A stretch of 64,000 nt of DNA from Anaerolineales bacterium UBA2395 (GTDB lineage Bacteria; Chloroflexota; Anaerolineae; Anaerolineales; Villigracilaceae). A program made the translations under genes and the position numbers. Where the stretch lies: contig DDSH01000012.1 in the NCBI GenBank assembly GCA_002343775.1, forward strand, positions 305,741 to 369,740. Reading direction: 5' to 3'. Shown here one piece after another: positions 27,673 to 36,807 of this stretch. Positions within the stretch are counted from its first letter, which is position 1; every line of letters begins with the position of its first letter. The notes under the pieces were generated by a model that saw only the letters and a list, made by a program, of their open reading frames with translations, had not been told where the DNA came from and did no database searches.

Positions 27673-28322
27673 GTCAGATCCTCGTCTTCGTAATGTGTTT
27701 CCTCCGTGTGCGTCTCGTTCCAGATCTGGGTGACGATGGGCGCGATGACGGAGTAGGGGAAGCCGCGCCTTGCGAGGTATTCGGAAAGTTTCTTGCGAAA
27801 CTCGCTCCATTCCAGACGTTGGAGTCTGGGTGCCCTTTTTCGGGCTGTTTCATACGCCAGGGCCGATTCGTCCACACCGGAAACGGCGGATTTCACGGAT
27901 TCCTCATCCAGCCCTTTTTGACGAAGTTCCATCGTCAGTGCGCGGCGGCTGCGGGGGCGGAAGGTGTTGCGATTTTCCACCCACGCGCGGGCAAATTCAT
28001 TGTCGTTGGCAAGACCGCCTTCACGAAGCCGTTGCAGGGTTCCCTCGACCACCTCTTCGGGGTATTCGTGTTTTAGCAGGTTCTGCCGTATTTCCTTTTC
28101 GGAACGGGCGCGGTAGCTCAGGAAAAGCATGGCTTGCTGGAATGCCCGTTCTTTTGAGTCTTCGGCTTGCAGGCTGGCGATCTTTTCGTCATCGAGCAGG
28201 TCGCCGGTCTTGAGCCATGCGGCTGTGATGCGCGCCAGGGCGAAGGCGAATTCCCCGTCGAGGTAAATGTTCACCCGGTTGGGGTTCTTCTTCTGCGCGG
28301 TTATCGCGGTAATTTTCTTCAT
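27669..28322 (-). CDS. recX: Regulatory protein RecX
   Basis: 217 residues from the ATG at 28322. RecX binds RecA filaments and modulates recombination and the SOS response. The protein is made of RecX-type three-helix repeats, recognisable in YRARSEKEIRQNLLKHEY, VENRNTFRPRSRRALTMEL and the C-terminal YLARRGFPYSVI. An extension upstream of this ATG would run through a hairpin and lacks family similarity. No recA is adjacent. It is coupled to rny by a 4-nt overlap and preceded by a structured leader (28337-28409). Confidence 0.85.
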   Translation of the reverse strand: MKKITAITAQKKNPNRVNIYLDGEFAFALARITAAWLKTGDLLDDEKIASLQAEDSKERAFQQAMLFLSYRARSEKEIRQNLLKHEYPEEVVEGTLQRLREGGLANDNEFARAWVENRNTFRPRSRRALTMELRQKGLDEESVKSAVSGVDESALAYETARKRAPRLQRLEWSEFRKKLSEYLARRGFPYSVIAPIVTQIWNETHTEETHYEDEDLT

Positions 28323-28758
28323 GTTAATTAAACGCACACAGCCGAACTTCCGACTGAGTCGGACCTCGGCTGTGGAAAAAGTCTGGGTCGGGTGACCCGT
28401 CACCGGGTCCCGAAGGAGGCGGTGATGGATAGGTCAAACCACGTGATCTTCAAAACGTCACGTTCGGCACATTCGAAATTAAGGTGAAGCCAGTCTGTTT
28501 GTCAAATTTTTACCTAAATGAGACTTCACAAAATAACTCCCAAAACCGGGGGAGGATCGTGCGCGAGATTTCCAGTCAGGTTCCAGCAGAGGACCGCATG
28601 GCAGCGGAAGTGTTCAAAAATTTTCTTAATTATACATGAATTTGCAGATTTGTTAACATTTCGGTTGTGTTTCAGCGGGGTTGTGGGTTTGGACGATTTG
28701 CCGCACTTTGTGGGTATAATCAAATTCCATCCGATTCATCAATTTTCATGGAGGTTTC
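28323..28758. other. 436-bp divergent intergenic region with structured recX leader
   Basis: No credible gene is seen. Next to recX, a two-part hairpin spans 28337-28374: nine outer pairs (CACAGCCGA / TCGGCTGTG) and six inner pairs (TCCGAC / GTCGGA). Beyond it, GACCC at 28394-28398 can pair with GGGTC either at 28385-28389 or at 28405-28409, so two folds compete; GGTGACCCGTCACC (28391-28404) is also a perfect palindrome. The far end carries the promoter of the glycosyltransferase operon. Confidence 0.6.
28689..28720 (+). promoter_or_regulatory. Putative promoter of the sugar operon
   Basis: A perfect -10 TATAAT is at 28715-28720. TTGGAC at 28689-28694 is a possible -35, though the 20-bp spacing is long. 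The start codon of the operon is about 39 bp downstream. Confidence 0.5.
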
Positions 28759-30723
28759 ATGACAGAACGGCAACCTGAGCATGATGGGGATGTAAAAAAT
28801 ATCCGTCGGTTTGTTGCGTTTTTGGGGGTCTTTATTTTGTTGTTGAGTCAGTTCCTGGTCTTTTCACAACCTCTTGTGGATAATGTCCTCATGCCGCCTT
28901 ATGCGTGGCTGGGAATTATTGGGGTGTTGGTGCTGATCGCCAGTCAGTTGATTCCTCCCACGCCGTTCTGGCGGCGTTTGTCGGGCGGGCTGGTCTTTCG
29001 TGCGGGGGTGTTTTGGGTCGTTGCGGCGCTGCTCTTCTCGGCGTTGGCGACAGGTGCCACGGCGTTCTTTATGACGTATACGCGTGTCAATTACATCCCG
29101 GTGGTTACGGTCTGGTTGTTGAGTGCGGTATGTTATGTGTTTGCGTTCGCGCAGGGGATACCCGCTTCCGGTTCCATCGTGGACTGGCTCAAGTCTCACC
29201 GGAACGAGGTCATCCTTGTGCTGGCACTGATGGTGTTTGCGGCTGCCCCGCGATTCTATGACCTTGGGTATACTCCCCGCGTATTGGATGGGGATGAAGG
29301 TTCGGTGGGTTTGAATGCCCAGTTTACCGTCAGCGGACCGTTGACCAATCCATTTGCCATGTGGGAAAACTTCGGCGGGTTGTATTTGCAGATGATCAAC
29401 CTTGGGTTGAGGTTTTTCGGGGTGAATTCTTTTGGTCTGCGGCTGATGCCCGCCATTGCCGGGGTGTTGGCGGTTCCGGCGGTCTATTTGCTGGGACGTT
29501 GGATGGGCGGGCGGAGGATCGCCCTGATTGCGGCGGTCATGCTGGCGTTTTCGCATTCCCATATCCATTTCAGCCGCATCGTTTCGGTGGCATACATTCA
29601 GGATACCTGGCTGATCCCGCTGGAGTTGTATTTCCTGCTGAGCGGGCTGGAGAAGCGTCAGTCCTGGCGGACGGCATTGAGCGGGATTCTGCTGGCAATG
29701 CATTATTCCATTTATCTGACCTCCCAGATCGTCACGGCGATCATTCTGATCTTCATGGTGCTCGCCTTGATCTTCCATCGTACCTGGTTCAAAGCGCGCC
29801 TCTCACAAGCGATGACTTTTTGGGGTGGGTTTTTGATCATGGTGTTGCCCTCGCTGTATTACGCCTTCCGGGTGCCTCAGGAGTTCATGAGTCGTCTCGG
29901 CACCAGCGGAACCTTCCAAAGCGGTTGGCTGGAACAGACGATGCAACTTACGGGGCAAAGCGCCGCTCAGATCCTGTTAGAGCGGGTGGTGCATGCCTTT
30001 CTGTCGCTTTTCTATTACCCGGCAATCGATTTTTATGGCTCGCCCGTGCCGATGATGAGTTTTCTTTCAAGTGTGATGTTTCTGGCTGGGCTCGGCATTG
30101 CGCTTTGGCGGCTGCGCCAACCTTCCTACCTATTGTTGAACGGATACTTGTGGGGCGCGACGGTTGCCATCGGTGTGTTTGCCACCCCGCCTTCGGCGGA
30201 TTCCTACCGCATGTTGATGGTGCTTCCCGCCGCGATGACGCTGGCTGCCCTGGGCTTGGACCAGATCCTCGAATTCATTGGCGTGGGCTGGGGCGAGGCG
30301 CGCAATGGCTACCGGTTCAGCGTGGCGGCTGTGCTTGCCAGTTTGGTCGTCTTCAATTTGTGGACGTATTTCGCAGACTTTGCAGGCAAGTGCCGCTTTG
30401 CTGAAAGCCAGGCGGGACGTTTTGCATCGTACCTTGGCTGGGAATTGAGTCGTATCGACAGTGAATCCGAAGTCTTTTTGTTGAGCGATGATTTCTTCTC
30501 CCATGGCACGCATGCCTCGACCTTTTTCCTCAGCCAGAGCCGGCGCGTGACGAACTTTCCCGACCCGATCGATATGATCGACGCGGTATCCGGTGAAATC
30601 ATCATCGCACCCCCCTCCCGCATCGAGGAATTGAGGCTGTGGGCGCGCGCCCATCCTGGCGGACAGCTGCATTACGAGTACGACTGCGACACGTTGATGC
30701 TGATGTCCTACCGCCTGCCGTAA
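28759..30723 (+). CDS. GT-C family (PMT/ArnT-like) membrane glycosyltransferase
   Basis: 654 residues with about a dozen membrane helices. The first outer loop contains RVLDGDEGSVGL, the acidic motif expected for GT39-type transferases, which take a sugar from a polyprenyl phosphate carrier and place it on a lipid or protein outside the membrane. The C-terminal 130 residues form a soluble outer domain. It is first in a five-gene operon that also has a dolichol-phosphate-mannose-synthase-like GT2, which could supply the lipid-linked donor. The acceptor is unknown. Ribosome site GGAGG. Confidence 0.78.
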   Translation: MTERQPEHDGDVKNIRRFVAFLGVFILLLSQFLVFSQPLVDNVLMPPYAWLGIIGVLVLIASQLIPPTPFWRRLSGGLVFRAGVFWVVAALLFSALATGATAFFMTYTRVNYIPVVTVWLLSAVCYVFAFAQGIPASGSIVDWLKSHRNEVILVLALMVFAAAPRFYDLGYTPRVLDGDEGSVGLNAQFTVSGPLTNPFAMWENFGGLYLQMINLGLRFFGVNSFGLRLMPAIAGVLAVPAVYLLGRWMGGRRIALIAAVMLAFSHSHIHFSRIVSVAYIQDTWLIPLELYFLLSGLEKRQSWRTALSGILLAMHYSIYLTSQIVTAIILIFMVLALIFHRTWFKARLSQAMTFWGGFLIMVLPSLYYAFRVPQEFMSRLGTSGTFQSGWLEQTMQLTGQSAAQILLERVVHAFLSLFYYPAIDFYGSPVPMMSFLSSVMFLAGLGIALWRLRQPSYLLLNGYLWGATVAIGVFATPPSADSYRMLMVLPAAMTLAALGLDQILEFIGVGWGEARNGYRFSVAAVLASLVVFNLWTYFADFAGKCRFAESQAGRFASYLGWELSRIDSESEVFLLSDDFFSHGTHASTFFLSQSRRVTNFPDPIDMIDAVSGEIIIAPPSRIEELRLWARAHPGGQLHYEYDCDTLMLMSYRLP

Positions 30724-30732
30724 TGAGGTATT

Positions 30733-31476
30733 TTGGAACCGGACGAATATGAACTCATGTACCGTGTGGAGGATCGCCATTGGTGGTATCAGGGCATGGC
30801 GTCCATCACCCGGTTGTTGATCGAACGATGGGTGCAGCCGGATGCGCCGCTCAAAATTCTGGATGCCGGTTGCGGAACAGGCGCTGCCATGACCACCTAT
30901 TTGGCAGAATACGGGGAAGTGACCGGTGTGGATCTATATCCACAGGCGATGGAATACTCCCGCCGTAGAAAGGCGCGTTTGCTTGCCCGCGCTTCGGTGC
31001 TGGACCTGCCATTTGTTCCCGCTTCCTTTGACCTTGTCACTAGCTTCGACGTTTTGTACGAGCGCGGCGTCCGCAGCGATGCAACTGCCCTGCGGGAATT
31101 TGCCCGCGTCCTCGCTCCGTTGGGCAGGGTGCTCCTGCGTCTGCCCGCCTATGACTGGCTGCGTGGGCGGCATGATGAACGAGTCCATACCCGGCGGCGT
31201 TACACGGCAAAACAACTCCGTACCCTGCTGGAGCAGGCAGGCTTCGATGTGGAGCATGTCTCATATGCCAACACCCTGCTCTTTCCGCTTGCCGTGCTGA
31301 AGAGACTGGGCGAAAGCCTGTTCCCTCTCAAGGAGAATGCTTCCGACCTGACCTTGGATACGGGTATGTTCAATACCCTGTTTCGTACCATTCTTTCCAG
31401 TGAAGCGCCGCTGATCGCCAAATTCGGCTTGCCGTTTGGATTGAGCGTGGTCGCTGTAGGCAGGAAACGTTCCTGA
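30733..31476 (+). CDS. Class I SAM-dependent methyltransferase
   Basis: 247 residues. The SAM-binding motif is ILDAGCGTGAAM, with acidic motif II in VTGVDLYPQA and motif IV/V in FDLVTSFDVLYE. The N-terminal RVEDRHWWYQGM is typical of methyltransferases found in polysaccharide and glycolipid clusters. The start is TTG at 30733 after a GAGG site, 9 bp past the previous stop. The stop overlaps the next start by 1 nt. It may methylate the sugar or lipid product of this operon. Confidence 0.85.
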   Translation: MEPDEYELMYRVEDRHWWYQGMASITRLLIERWVQPDAPLKILDAGCGTGAAMTTYLAEYGEVTGVDLYPQAMEYSRRRKARLLARASVLDLPFVPASFDLVTSFDVLYERGVRSDATALREFARVLAPLGRVLLRLPAYDWLRGRHDERVHTRRRYTAKQLRTLLEQAGFDVEHVSYANTLLFPLAVLKRLGESLFPLKENASDLTLDTGMFNTLFRTILSSEAPLIAKFGLPFGLSVVAVGRKRS

Positions 31477-32231
31477 TGGTTGAGAGAGCCAGTCGCACCA
31501 AACGACTCTCCAGCCTCAGCGCCGTCTTCCCGGCGTACAACGATGGTGGCACGATTGCGAGCATGGTGACTGCCGCCGCGATCGCTTGCAAACAGGTGAC
31601 CGAAGATTTTGAGATCATTGTCGTCAATGACGGTAGCAGCGACTACACCCCCCTTGTGTTGGCGGAATTAATCGAACATTTTCCCGAATTGCGCGTCATC
31701 ACCCATGACGTCAATCGCGGCTATGGTGGAGCGCTGCGCAGCGGATTTGCCGCCGCAAAAAAGGATTGGATTTTCTACACCGACGGTGACGCTCAATACA
31801 ATCCGCTGGAGTTGGCTCGGTTGGTGGATGCGCTTCAGGGTAATGTCGATGCGGTCAATGGATATAAAATTTCCCGCCATGATTCATGGATTCGCATCCT
31901 GGTCGGGCGCGCCTATCATCACTTCGTCAAATTCCTGTTCGGGTTTCGCATCCGCGACGTGGACTGTGACTTTCGCCTGATTCCAAGGCACATCCTCGCT
32001 GAAGCTGACCTGCAAAGTGACAGCGGCGCGATCTGCCTGGAGTTGGTCAAAAAGATCGAAGACTTGGGCTATGTCTTCGCAGAAGTTCCGGTCAGCCACC
32101 ATCCGCGCCAGTATGGCGTTTCACAGTTTTTCACCCCGGCACGGATCATCCGCTCGTTGCAGCAGATCATCCGCCTGTATCGTTCCCTTGTCATTCACAA
32201 AACACATCTTCATCCAAAGACAACCGAATGA
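31476..32231 (+). CDS. Family 2 glycosyltransferase (polyprenyl-phosphate sugar synthase-like)
   Basis: 251 residues with a GT-A fold. The nucleotide-sugar site shows as VFPAYNDGGTI, the first aspartate motif as VVNDGSSD and the metal site as YTDGDAQYNP. NRGYGGALRSGF is characteristic of dolichol-phosphate mannose synthase-like enzymes. No C-terminal membrane helices are obvious, as in the soluble DPM1 type. It probably loads a sugar on a polyprenyl phosphate for the GT-C enzyme two genes upstream. It overlaps both neighbouring genes by 1 to 4 nt. Confidence 0.88.
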   Translation: MVERASRTKRLSSLSAVFPAYNDGGTIASMVTAAAIACKQVTEDFEIIVVNDGSSDYTPLVLAELIEHFPELRVITHDVNRGYGGALRSGFAAAKKDWIFYTDGDAQYNPLELARLVDALQGNVDAVNGYKISRHDSWIRILVGRAYHHFVKFLFGFRIRDVDCDFRLIPRHILAEADLQSDSGAICLELVKKIEDLGYVFAEVPVSHHPRQYGVSQFFTPARIIRSLQQIIRLYRSLVIHKTHLHPKTTE

Positions 32232-33217
32232 ACATCCAAACTGCGTACTTCAAACAAAAAGCATTGATCACCGGCGGGTTGGGTTTTATTGGCAGCAACC
32301 TTGCCCGCCGCCTGCTTGAACTCGGCGCCGAAGTGACCATTCTGGATAACCTCGACCCACAGACCGGTGGGAATCCGTTCAACATTGCCGACATCCGCGA
32401 TCAAGTCCGCCTTGTGCAAGCCGATATCAACGACGAAGACAACATGAAAAGCGTGGTTGATGGGCAAACCCATCTCTTCAATCTCGCCGGACAGATGAGT
32501 CACATGGGCAGCATGCAAGACCCATTCAAAGACTTGAACGATAATGCCATCGGTCAACTGAAATTGTTGGAAGCCTGCCGGAAGGTCAACCCGAAGATCA
32601 ACATCGTATTTGCTGGAACGCGCCAGGTGTACGGGCGTCCAAAATATCTCCCCGTCGATGAGAAACATCTGCTCACCCCGCTTGATAACAACGGTGTCAG
32701 CAAGCGCGCCGGCGAGATGTATCACATCGTCTATCACCATGTGCATGAAATGGCTACCTGTGTGCTGCGCATGACCAACACCTACGGTCCGCGTATGCGC
32801 ATCAAGGATGACCGTTTGACCTTCATCGGCTGGTGGGTGCGTCAACTATTGGAAGGCGATGAAATCCAAATTTACGGCGATGGAAGCCAGGTGCGCGATT
32901 TGAATTATGTCGATGATGTGGTGCATGCCTTGCTGCTATGTGCCAGTCATCCAACCGCATATGGAAAAATTTACAACGTCGGCGGTGAACCGATCAGTTT
33001 GTTGAACCTTGCCCGCACGATGATCGACGTCTATGGCAGCGGAAAGTATGCCATTGTGCCGTTTCCTGAAAACCGCAAGCGCATCGACATCGGCGATTAT
33101 TACGGCGATTACAGCCTGATCCAAAGTGAGGTCGGCTGGCAGCCAAAAACTTCGCTGCGTGCGGGGCTTCAAGAAATGTTCGAGTTTTATCGCCGCAACA
33201 AGGAACACTATTTTTAG
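32228..33217 (+). CDS. NAD-dependent epimerase/dehydratase (extended SDR) lacking the usual catalytic Tyr
   Basis: 329 residues. The NAD-binding glycine motif is ITGGLGFIGSN. Family motifs include NLAGQ, AGTRQVYGRP, RMTNTYGP and YGDGSQVRDLNYVDD. In most extended SDR sugar enzymes the active site reads YxxxK; here the aligned segment is DNNGVSKRAGE, so Asn replaces Tyr while Lys is kept. The first catalytic residue is also Thr rather than Ser. I recall a subfamily with NGxxK, so this may be a subgroup trait, not decay. It sits between GT2 and aminotransferase genes. Confidence 0.85.
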   Translation: MNIQTAYFKQKALITGGLGFIGSNLARRLLELGAEVTILDNLDPQTGGNPFNIADIRDQVRLVQADINDEDNMKSVVDGQTHLFNLAGQMSHMGSMQDPFKDLNDNAIGQLKLLEACRKVNPKINIVFAGTRQVYGRPKYLPVDEKHLLTPLDNNGVSKRAGEMYHIVYHHVHEMATCVLRMTNTYGPRMRIKDDRLTFIGWWVRQLLEGDEIQIYGDGSQVRDLNYVDDVVHALLLCASHPTAYGKIYNVGGEPISLLNLARTMIDVYGSGKYAIVPFPENRKRIDIGDYYGDYSLIQSEVGWQPKTSLRAGLQEMFEFYRRNKEHYF

Positions 33218-34318
33218 ATGCGAACGATCCCCGCCATCGATTTGAACCGGCAAACCCAAGCCATCCGCGCGGAATTGGACGATGCGATTGCCCGCGTATT
33301 GACAAAAGGTTCGTTCATTTTGGGCGATGAGGTCGCGGCGTTTGAAGATGAATTCGCAAAATATTGCAGTGTCGCGCACGCGGTCGGCGTTGCCTCTGGA
33401 ACCGATGCGTTACAGATTGCCTTGCTGGCATGCGGCATTGGCGCGGGCGACGAGGTCATTGCGCCATCTCACACAGCCGTGGCGACGATTGCCGCGATTG
33501 AAATGACCGGCGCCAAGCCGGTGCTGGTGGATATTGAGGTCACGCGCTTCGGTCTGGACCCGGCAGCGGTTACTGCAGCGATAACCGATCAAACCCGTTG
33601 CATCATCCCCGTCCATCTCTACGGCTGCCCAGCGGATCTGAATCCCATATTGAAGATTGCACGCGCAAAGAAAATCTTCGTCCTCGAAGATTGCTCGCAG
33701 GCACACGGCGCATCCTATCGCGGACGGAAGGTCGGCGGCTGGGGCGATATTGCCGCATTCAGTTTTTACCCCACCAAAAATCTCGGCGCGCTGGGAGATG
33801 GCGGTGCGGTGGTGACGAATGACTTGCAACTTGCAGAGAAAGTGCGCCTGTTGCGTCAATATGGTTGGAAGGAACGCTATGTCAGCCATGTCAAAGGGAT
33901 GAACAGTCGGCTCGACGAATTACAAGCCGCAATCCTGCGCGTCAAGTTGCGCCATTTGGACAAGTGGAACGTACGTCGCTGCGAAGTGGCTGCCCTTTAT
34001 TTGGAATTGCTCTCCGGCACAGATCTGGTGCTGCCCAGTCTGCCGGAAGATAGCCAGCATGTTTTTCATCAATTCGTCATTCGACATCCGCGGCGGGATG
34101 AGTTACAAGCGCACCTTCGGGCGCACGGGATTCACACGTTAATCCATTACCCCGTGCCGGTACACCTCCAGCCTGCGTATGCAAACTTAAACCCAATGGA
34201 CGGGACTCTCTCAAAGTCTGAACGAGCCGCGCACGAAGTGCTATCGCTGCCCATGTTCCCGGAACTCACCGAGGAGGAAGCCCGGCGGGTGAGTCAGGGC
34301 ATCGTCGAATTTTTTTAA
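33218..34318 (+). CDS. DegT/DnrJ/EryC1/StrS-family sugar aminotransferase
   Basis: 366 residues. PLP-dependent transamination of a nucleotide-linked keto-sugar is the usual role. Family signatures are SGTDALQIAL, VIAPSHTAVATI, HLYGCPAD, LEDCSQAHGA and FSFYPTKNLGALGDGG, where the Lys binds PLP. It starts at the base after the epimerase stop and closes the operon. Together with the epimerase-like gene it suggests that an amino sugar is made here and then transferred by the GT2 and GT-C enzymes. Confidence 0.92.
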   Translation: MRTIPAIDLNRQTQAIRAELDDAIARVLTKGSFILGDEVAAFEDEFAKYCSVAHAVGVASGTDALQIALLACGIGAGDEVIAPSHTAVATIAAIEMTGAKPVLVDIEVTRFGLDPAAVTAAITDQTRCIIPVHLYGCPADLNPILKIARAKKIFVLEDCSQAHGASYRGRKVGGWGDIAAFSFYPTKNLGALGDGGAVVTNDLQLAEKVRLLRQYGWKERYVSHVKGMNSRLDELQAAILRVKLRHLDKWNVRRCEVAALYLELLSGTDLVLPSLPEDSQHVFHQFVIRHPRRDELQAHLRAHGIHTLIHYPVPVHLQPAYANLNPMDGTLSKSERAAHEVLSLPMFPELTEEEARRVSQGIVEFF

Positions 34319-34424
34319 CCTGCTTCGTAACTTTTTGTACAAATGGGGTAAGAATATATGGAATTACCCAAAACGAACTTGTCTAAATTTGTGACAAAAG
34401 CAACTATTGTCTTTGTTCAAGTCA

Positions 34425-34433
34425 TGCGATAAT
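34425..34433 (+). promoter_or_regulatory. Extended -10 upstream of the malic enzyme gene
   Basis: TGC-GATAAT at 34425-34433 is an extended -10. A weak -35 candidate, TTGTCT, is at 34407-34412 with a short 15-bp spacer. The start codon is 55 bp downstream, with GGAGG before it. The rest of the 34319-34487 gap shows nothing else. Confidence 0.45.
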
Positions 34434-34487
34434 CTTTAAGTGTCGTTTTGTTGATTCTCGAACGATTCAAAAACCACTGGAGGCTGT

Positions 34488-36746
34488 ATGGCGAAGTTCA
34501 CACGTGAAGATGCACTTGAGTATCATCGTTTGAAAGGCAAGCCCGGCAAGGTGGCGATCGTGCCCACCAAGCCGATGGACACCCAGCGAGATTTGAGTTT
34601 GGCGTATTCCCCGGGTGTGGCGGAACCCGTGCTCGAGATCGAAAAGAATCCCGAAGATGCCTATGAGTACACGTCAAAGGGCAACCTGGTGGCGGTCATC
34701 TCCAACGGAACCGCCATTCTGGGGCTTGGTGACCGGGGCGCGCTGGCGAGCAAGCCGGTGATGGAAGGCAAAGGGGTGTTGTTCAAGAAATTTGCGGATA
34801 TCGATGTGTTCGATATCGAAGTCAACTCGCACGACCCGGACGAGATCATCAAGGTGGTCGCTGCGATTTCCCCGACCTTTGGCGGGATCAACCTCGAAGA
34901 TATCAAAGCTCCCGAATGTTTTTACATCGAAGAGACGTTGAAAGGCATGCTGGATATTCCGGTCTTCCACGATGACCAGCACGGCACAGCCATCATCTCG
35001 GCGGCGGGATTGGCGAACGCGCTCGAGATCGTGGGCAAGAAACACAGCGAGATTCGCCTGGTCATTTCGGGTGCGGGCGCGTCGGCGATCTCCTGCGCAG
35101 AACTGGCGATCAGTTGGGGAGTGAAGCGTGAGAACATCATGCTCGTGGATACCAAAGGCGTCGTATACAAGGGACGCAAAGAGGGCATGAACAAGTACAA
35201 GGAAATGCTGGCAGTGGATGACAAGGGGCATCGCACGCTGGCGGATGCGGTCAAAGGCTCGGATGTGTTCTATGGCTTGTCGGTTGCGAACGTGCTTTCG
35301 CCGGAGATGGTCAAGAGCATGGCAGACGACCCGATCATTTTTGCGATGGCGAACCCCGACCCGGAGATCAGACCCGAATTGGCGCGCGAAGCCCGCAAGG
35401 ATGTCATCATCGCCACCGGTCGCTCGGATTATGTCAATCAGGTCAACAATGTGCTTGGCTTCCCGTTCATCTTCCGCGGGGCGTTGGATGTGCGCGCGAA
35501 AGGCATCAACGAAGAGATGAAGTTTGCCGCTTCGAAGGCACTGGCGGCGTTGACCAAGGAAGATGTGCCCGATTCGGTCATCCGCGCGTATGGCGGCGAG
35601 ACGATCAAGTTCGGGCGCGAGTACATCATCCCCAAGCCGCTCGATCCGCGTGTGTTGTTGTGGGAAGCGCCTGCCGTGGCGGAAATGGGCATGAAGACCG
35701 GCGTGGCTCGCAAACCCATCGACATCGATGAATACCGCGAGCAGCTGGCATATCGTCAGGGCAAGGGCGAGCGCATCCGCTACTTCTTCCAAAACAAGGC
35801 GCGTTCGTCGGGCGGAAGGAAGCGCATTGCCTTCGCGGAAGGCGAGGAGCAGAAGATCATCCGCGCAGCGTATCAGATCCAGGAAGAGGGCATTGCCACG
35901 CCCGTGCTGATCGGACGACAGTCTGTCATCGAAGAGCAACTCAAACAGTTAAGCTTTGATTACAAGCCTGCCATCGTAGACCCGAGCAGTTTCGAAAAAT
36001 TGGATGCCTATGCCAGGGCGCTTTATGAACTCCGTCAGCGCAAAGGCATGACGATGGTCGATGCGGCGAAGAACATCCGCGATGCGAACATCCTTGGTTC
36101 GATGATGGTCAAGATGGGCGATGCCGATGCGTTCGTCTCCGGCTTGACCTTCGATTATCCCGAGGTCATCCGCCCGGCGTTGCAGATCCACCATACGGCG
36201 CCAGGTCTGGCGCGTGCGGCGGGTGTCTATATCATGATCGTGGAAGAGAAGGTTTTCCTTTTCACCGATGCAACGGTCAACATCGACCCGTCGGCGGAAG
36301 ACCTCGCGGACATTGCAATCCTTGCCGCGGACTATGCCAGGAAGATCGAACTCGACCCGCATGTGGCGTTCCTTTCGTTCTCGAACTTCGGTTCCACGCC
36401 TCACCCGCTTTCGACCAAGGTCAGTAAAGCGGTGCAGATCGTTAAATCCCGCCGTCCCGATTTACTCGTGGATGGTGAAATGCAGGCGGATACGGCGGTT
36501 GAGCCGTCGATTGTTGAAGAGCGTTATCCGTTCAGCGCAGTGAAAGATGCGAACGTGCTGGTCTTCCCGTCGCTCGAGTCGGCGAATATTGCCTACAAGC
36601 TGCTGGCGCGCCTCGGTAACGCCAAGGCGATCGGTCCCATTCTGTTGGGCGTTGGCGCGCCGGTGCATGTGTTGCAGACCGGTGATGATGTCAATGCCAT
36701 TGTGCAGATCGCTTCGGTGGCTGTGATGGATGCGATGGGACGCTAG
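34488..36746 (+). CDS. maeB: Malic enzyme with C-terminal phosphotransacetylase-like domain (MaeB type)
   Basis: 752 residues, the full MaeB length. Residues 1 to about 420 are the malic enzyme (LAYSPGVAEP, FADIDVFDIE, IPVFHDDQHGTAII and the nucleotide site VISGAGASAIS). Residues from about 430 onward resemble phosphate acetyltransferase (IAFAEGEEQKIIRAA, ILGSMMVKMGDADAFVSG, FSNFGSTPH). It decarboxylates malate to pyruvate, usually with NADP; in this family the second domain acts as an allosteric acetyl-CoA sensor. A strong terminator follows. Confidence 0.94.
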   Translation: MAKFTREDALEYHRLKGKPGKVAIVPTKPMDTQRDLSLAYSPGVAEPVLEIEKNPEDAYEYTSKGNLVAVISNGTAILGLGDRGALASKPVMEGKGVLFKKFADIDVFDIEVNSHDPDEIIKVVAAISPTFGGINLEDIKAPECFYIEETLKGMLDIPVFHDDQHGTAIISAAGLANALEIVGKKHSEIRLVISGAGASAISCAELAISWGVKRENIMLVDTKGVVYKGRKEGMNKYKEMLAVDDKGHRTLADAVKGSDVFYGLSVANVLSPEMVKSMADDPIIFAMANPDPEIRPELAREARKDVIIATGRSDYVNQVNNVLGFPFIFRGALDVRAKGINEEMKFAASKALAALTKEDVPDSVIRAYGGETIKFGREYIIPKPLDPRVLLWEAPAVAEMGMKTGVARKPIDIDEYREQLAYRQGKGERIRYFFQNKARSSGGRKRIAFAEGEEQKIIRAAYQIQEEGIATPVLIGRQSVIEEQLKQLSFDYKPAIVDPSSFEKLDAYARALYELRQRKGMTMVDAAKNIRDANILGSMMVKMGDADAFVSGLTFDYPEVIRPALQIHHTAPGLARAAGVYIMIVEEKVFLFTDATVNIDPSAEDLADIAILAADYARKIELDPHVAFLSFSNFGSTPHPLSTKVSKAVQIVKSRRPDLLVDGEMQADTAVEPSIVEERYPFSAVKDANVLVFPSLESANIAYKLLARLGNAKAIGPILLGVGAPVHVLQTGDDVNAIVQIASVAVMDAMGR

Positions 36747-36773
36747 TGGGGTAGTTTTTTAGTCTGGTCGTTG

Positions 36774-36807
36774 AGACCCCGGGTGATGAGCCCGGGGTCT
36801 TTTTTTG
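36774..36807 (+). terminator. Intrinsic terminator after maeB
   Basis: AGACCCCGGG (36774-36783) pairs with CCCGGGGTCT (36791-36800), followed by a run of eight T. Confidence 0.93.

Noticed and set aside
26329..27693. Long plus-strand frame of 454 codons
   Set aside because: It is the antisense shadow of rny, created by codon bias; there is no domain match and no start signal.
27673..27810. N-terminal extension of RNase Y
   Set aside because: It lies inside recX, lacks family similarity, and the ATG at 27672 overlaps the recX stop and precedes the membrane helix as expected.
28391..28404. GGTGACCCGTCACC read as a simple hairpin
   Set aside because: The central loop would be only 2 nt, too tight; alternative stems or a protein-binding palindrome are more likely.
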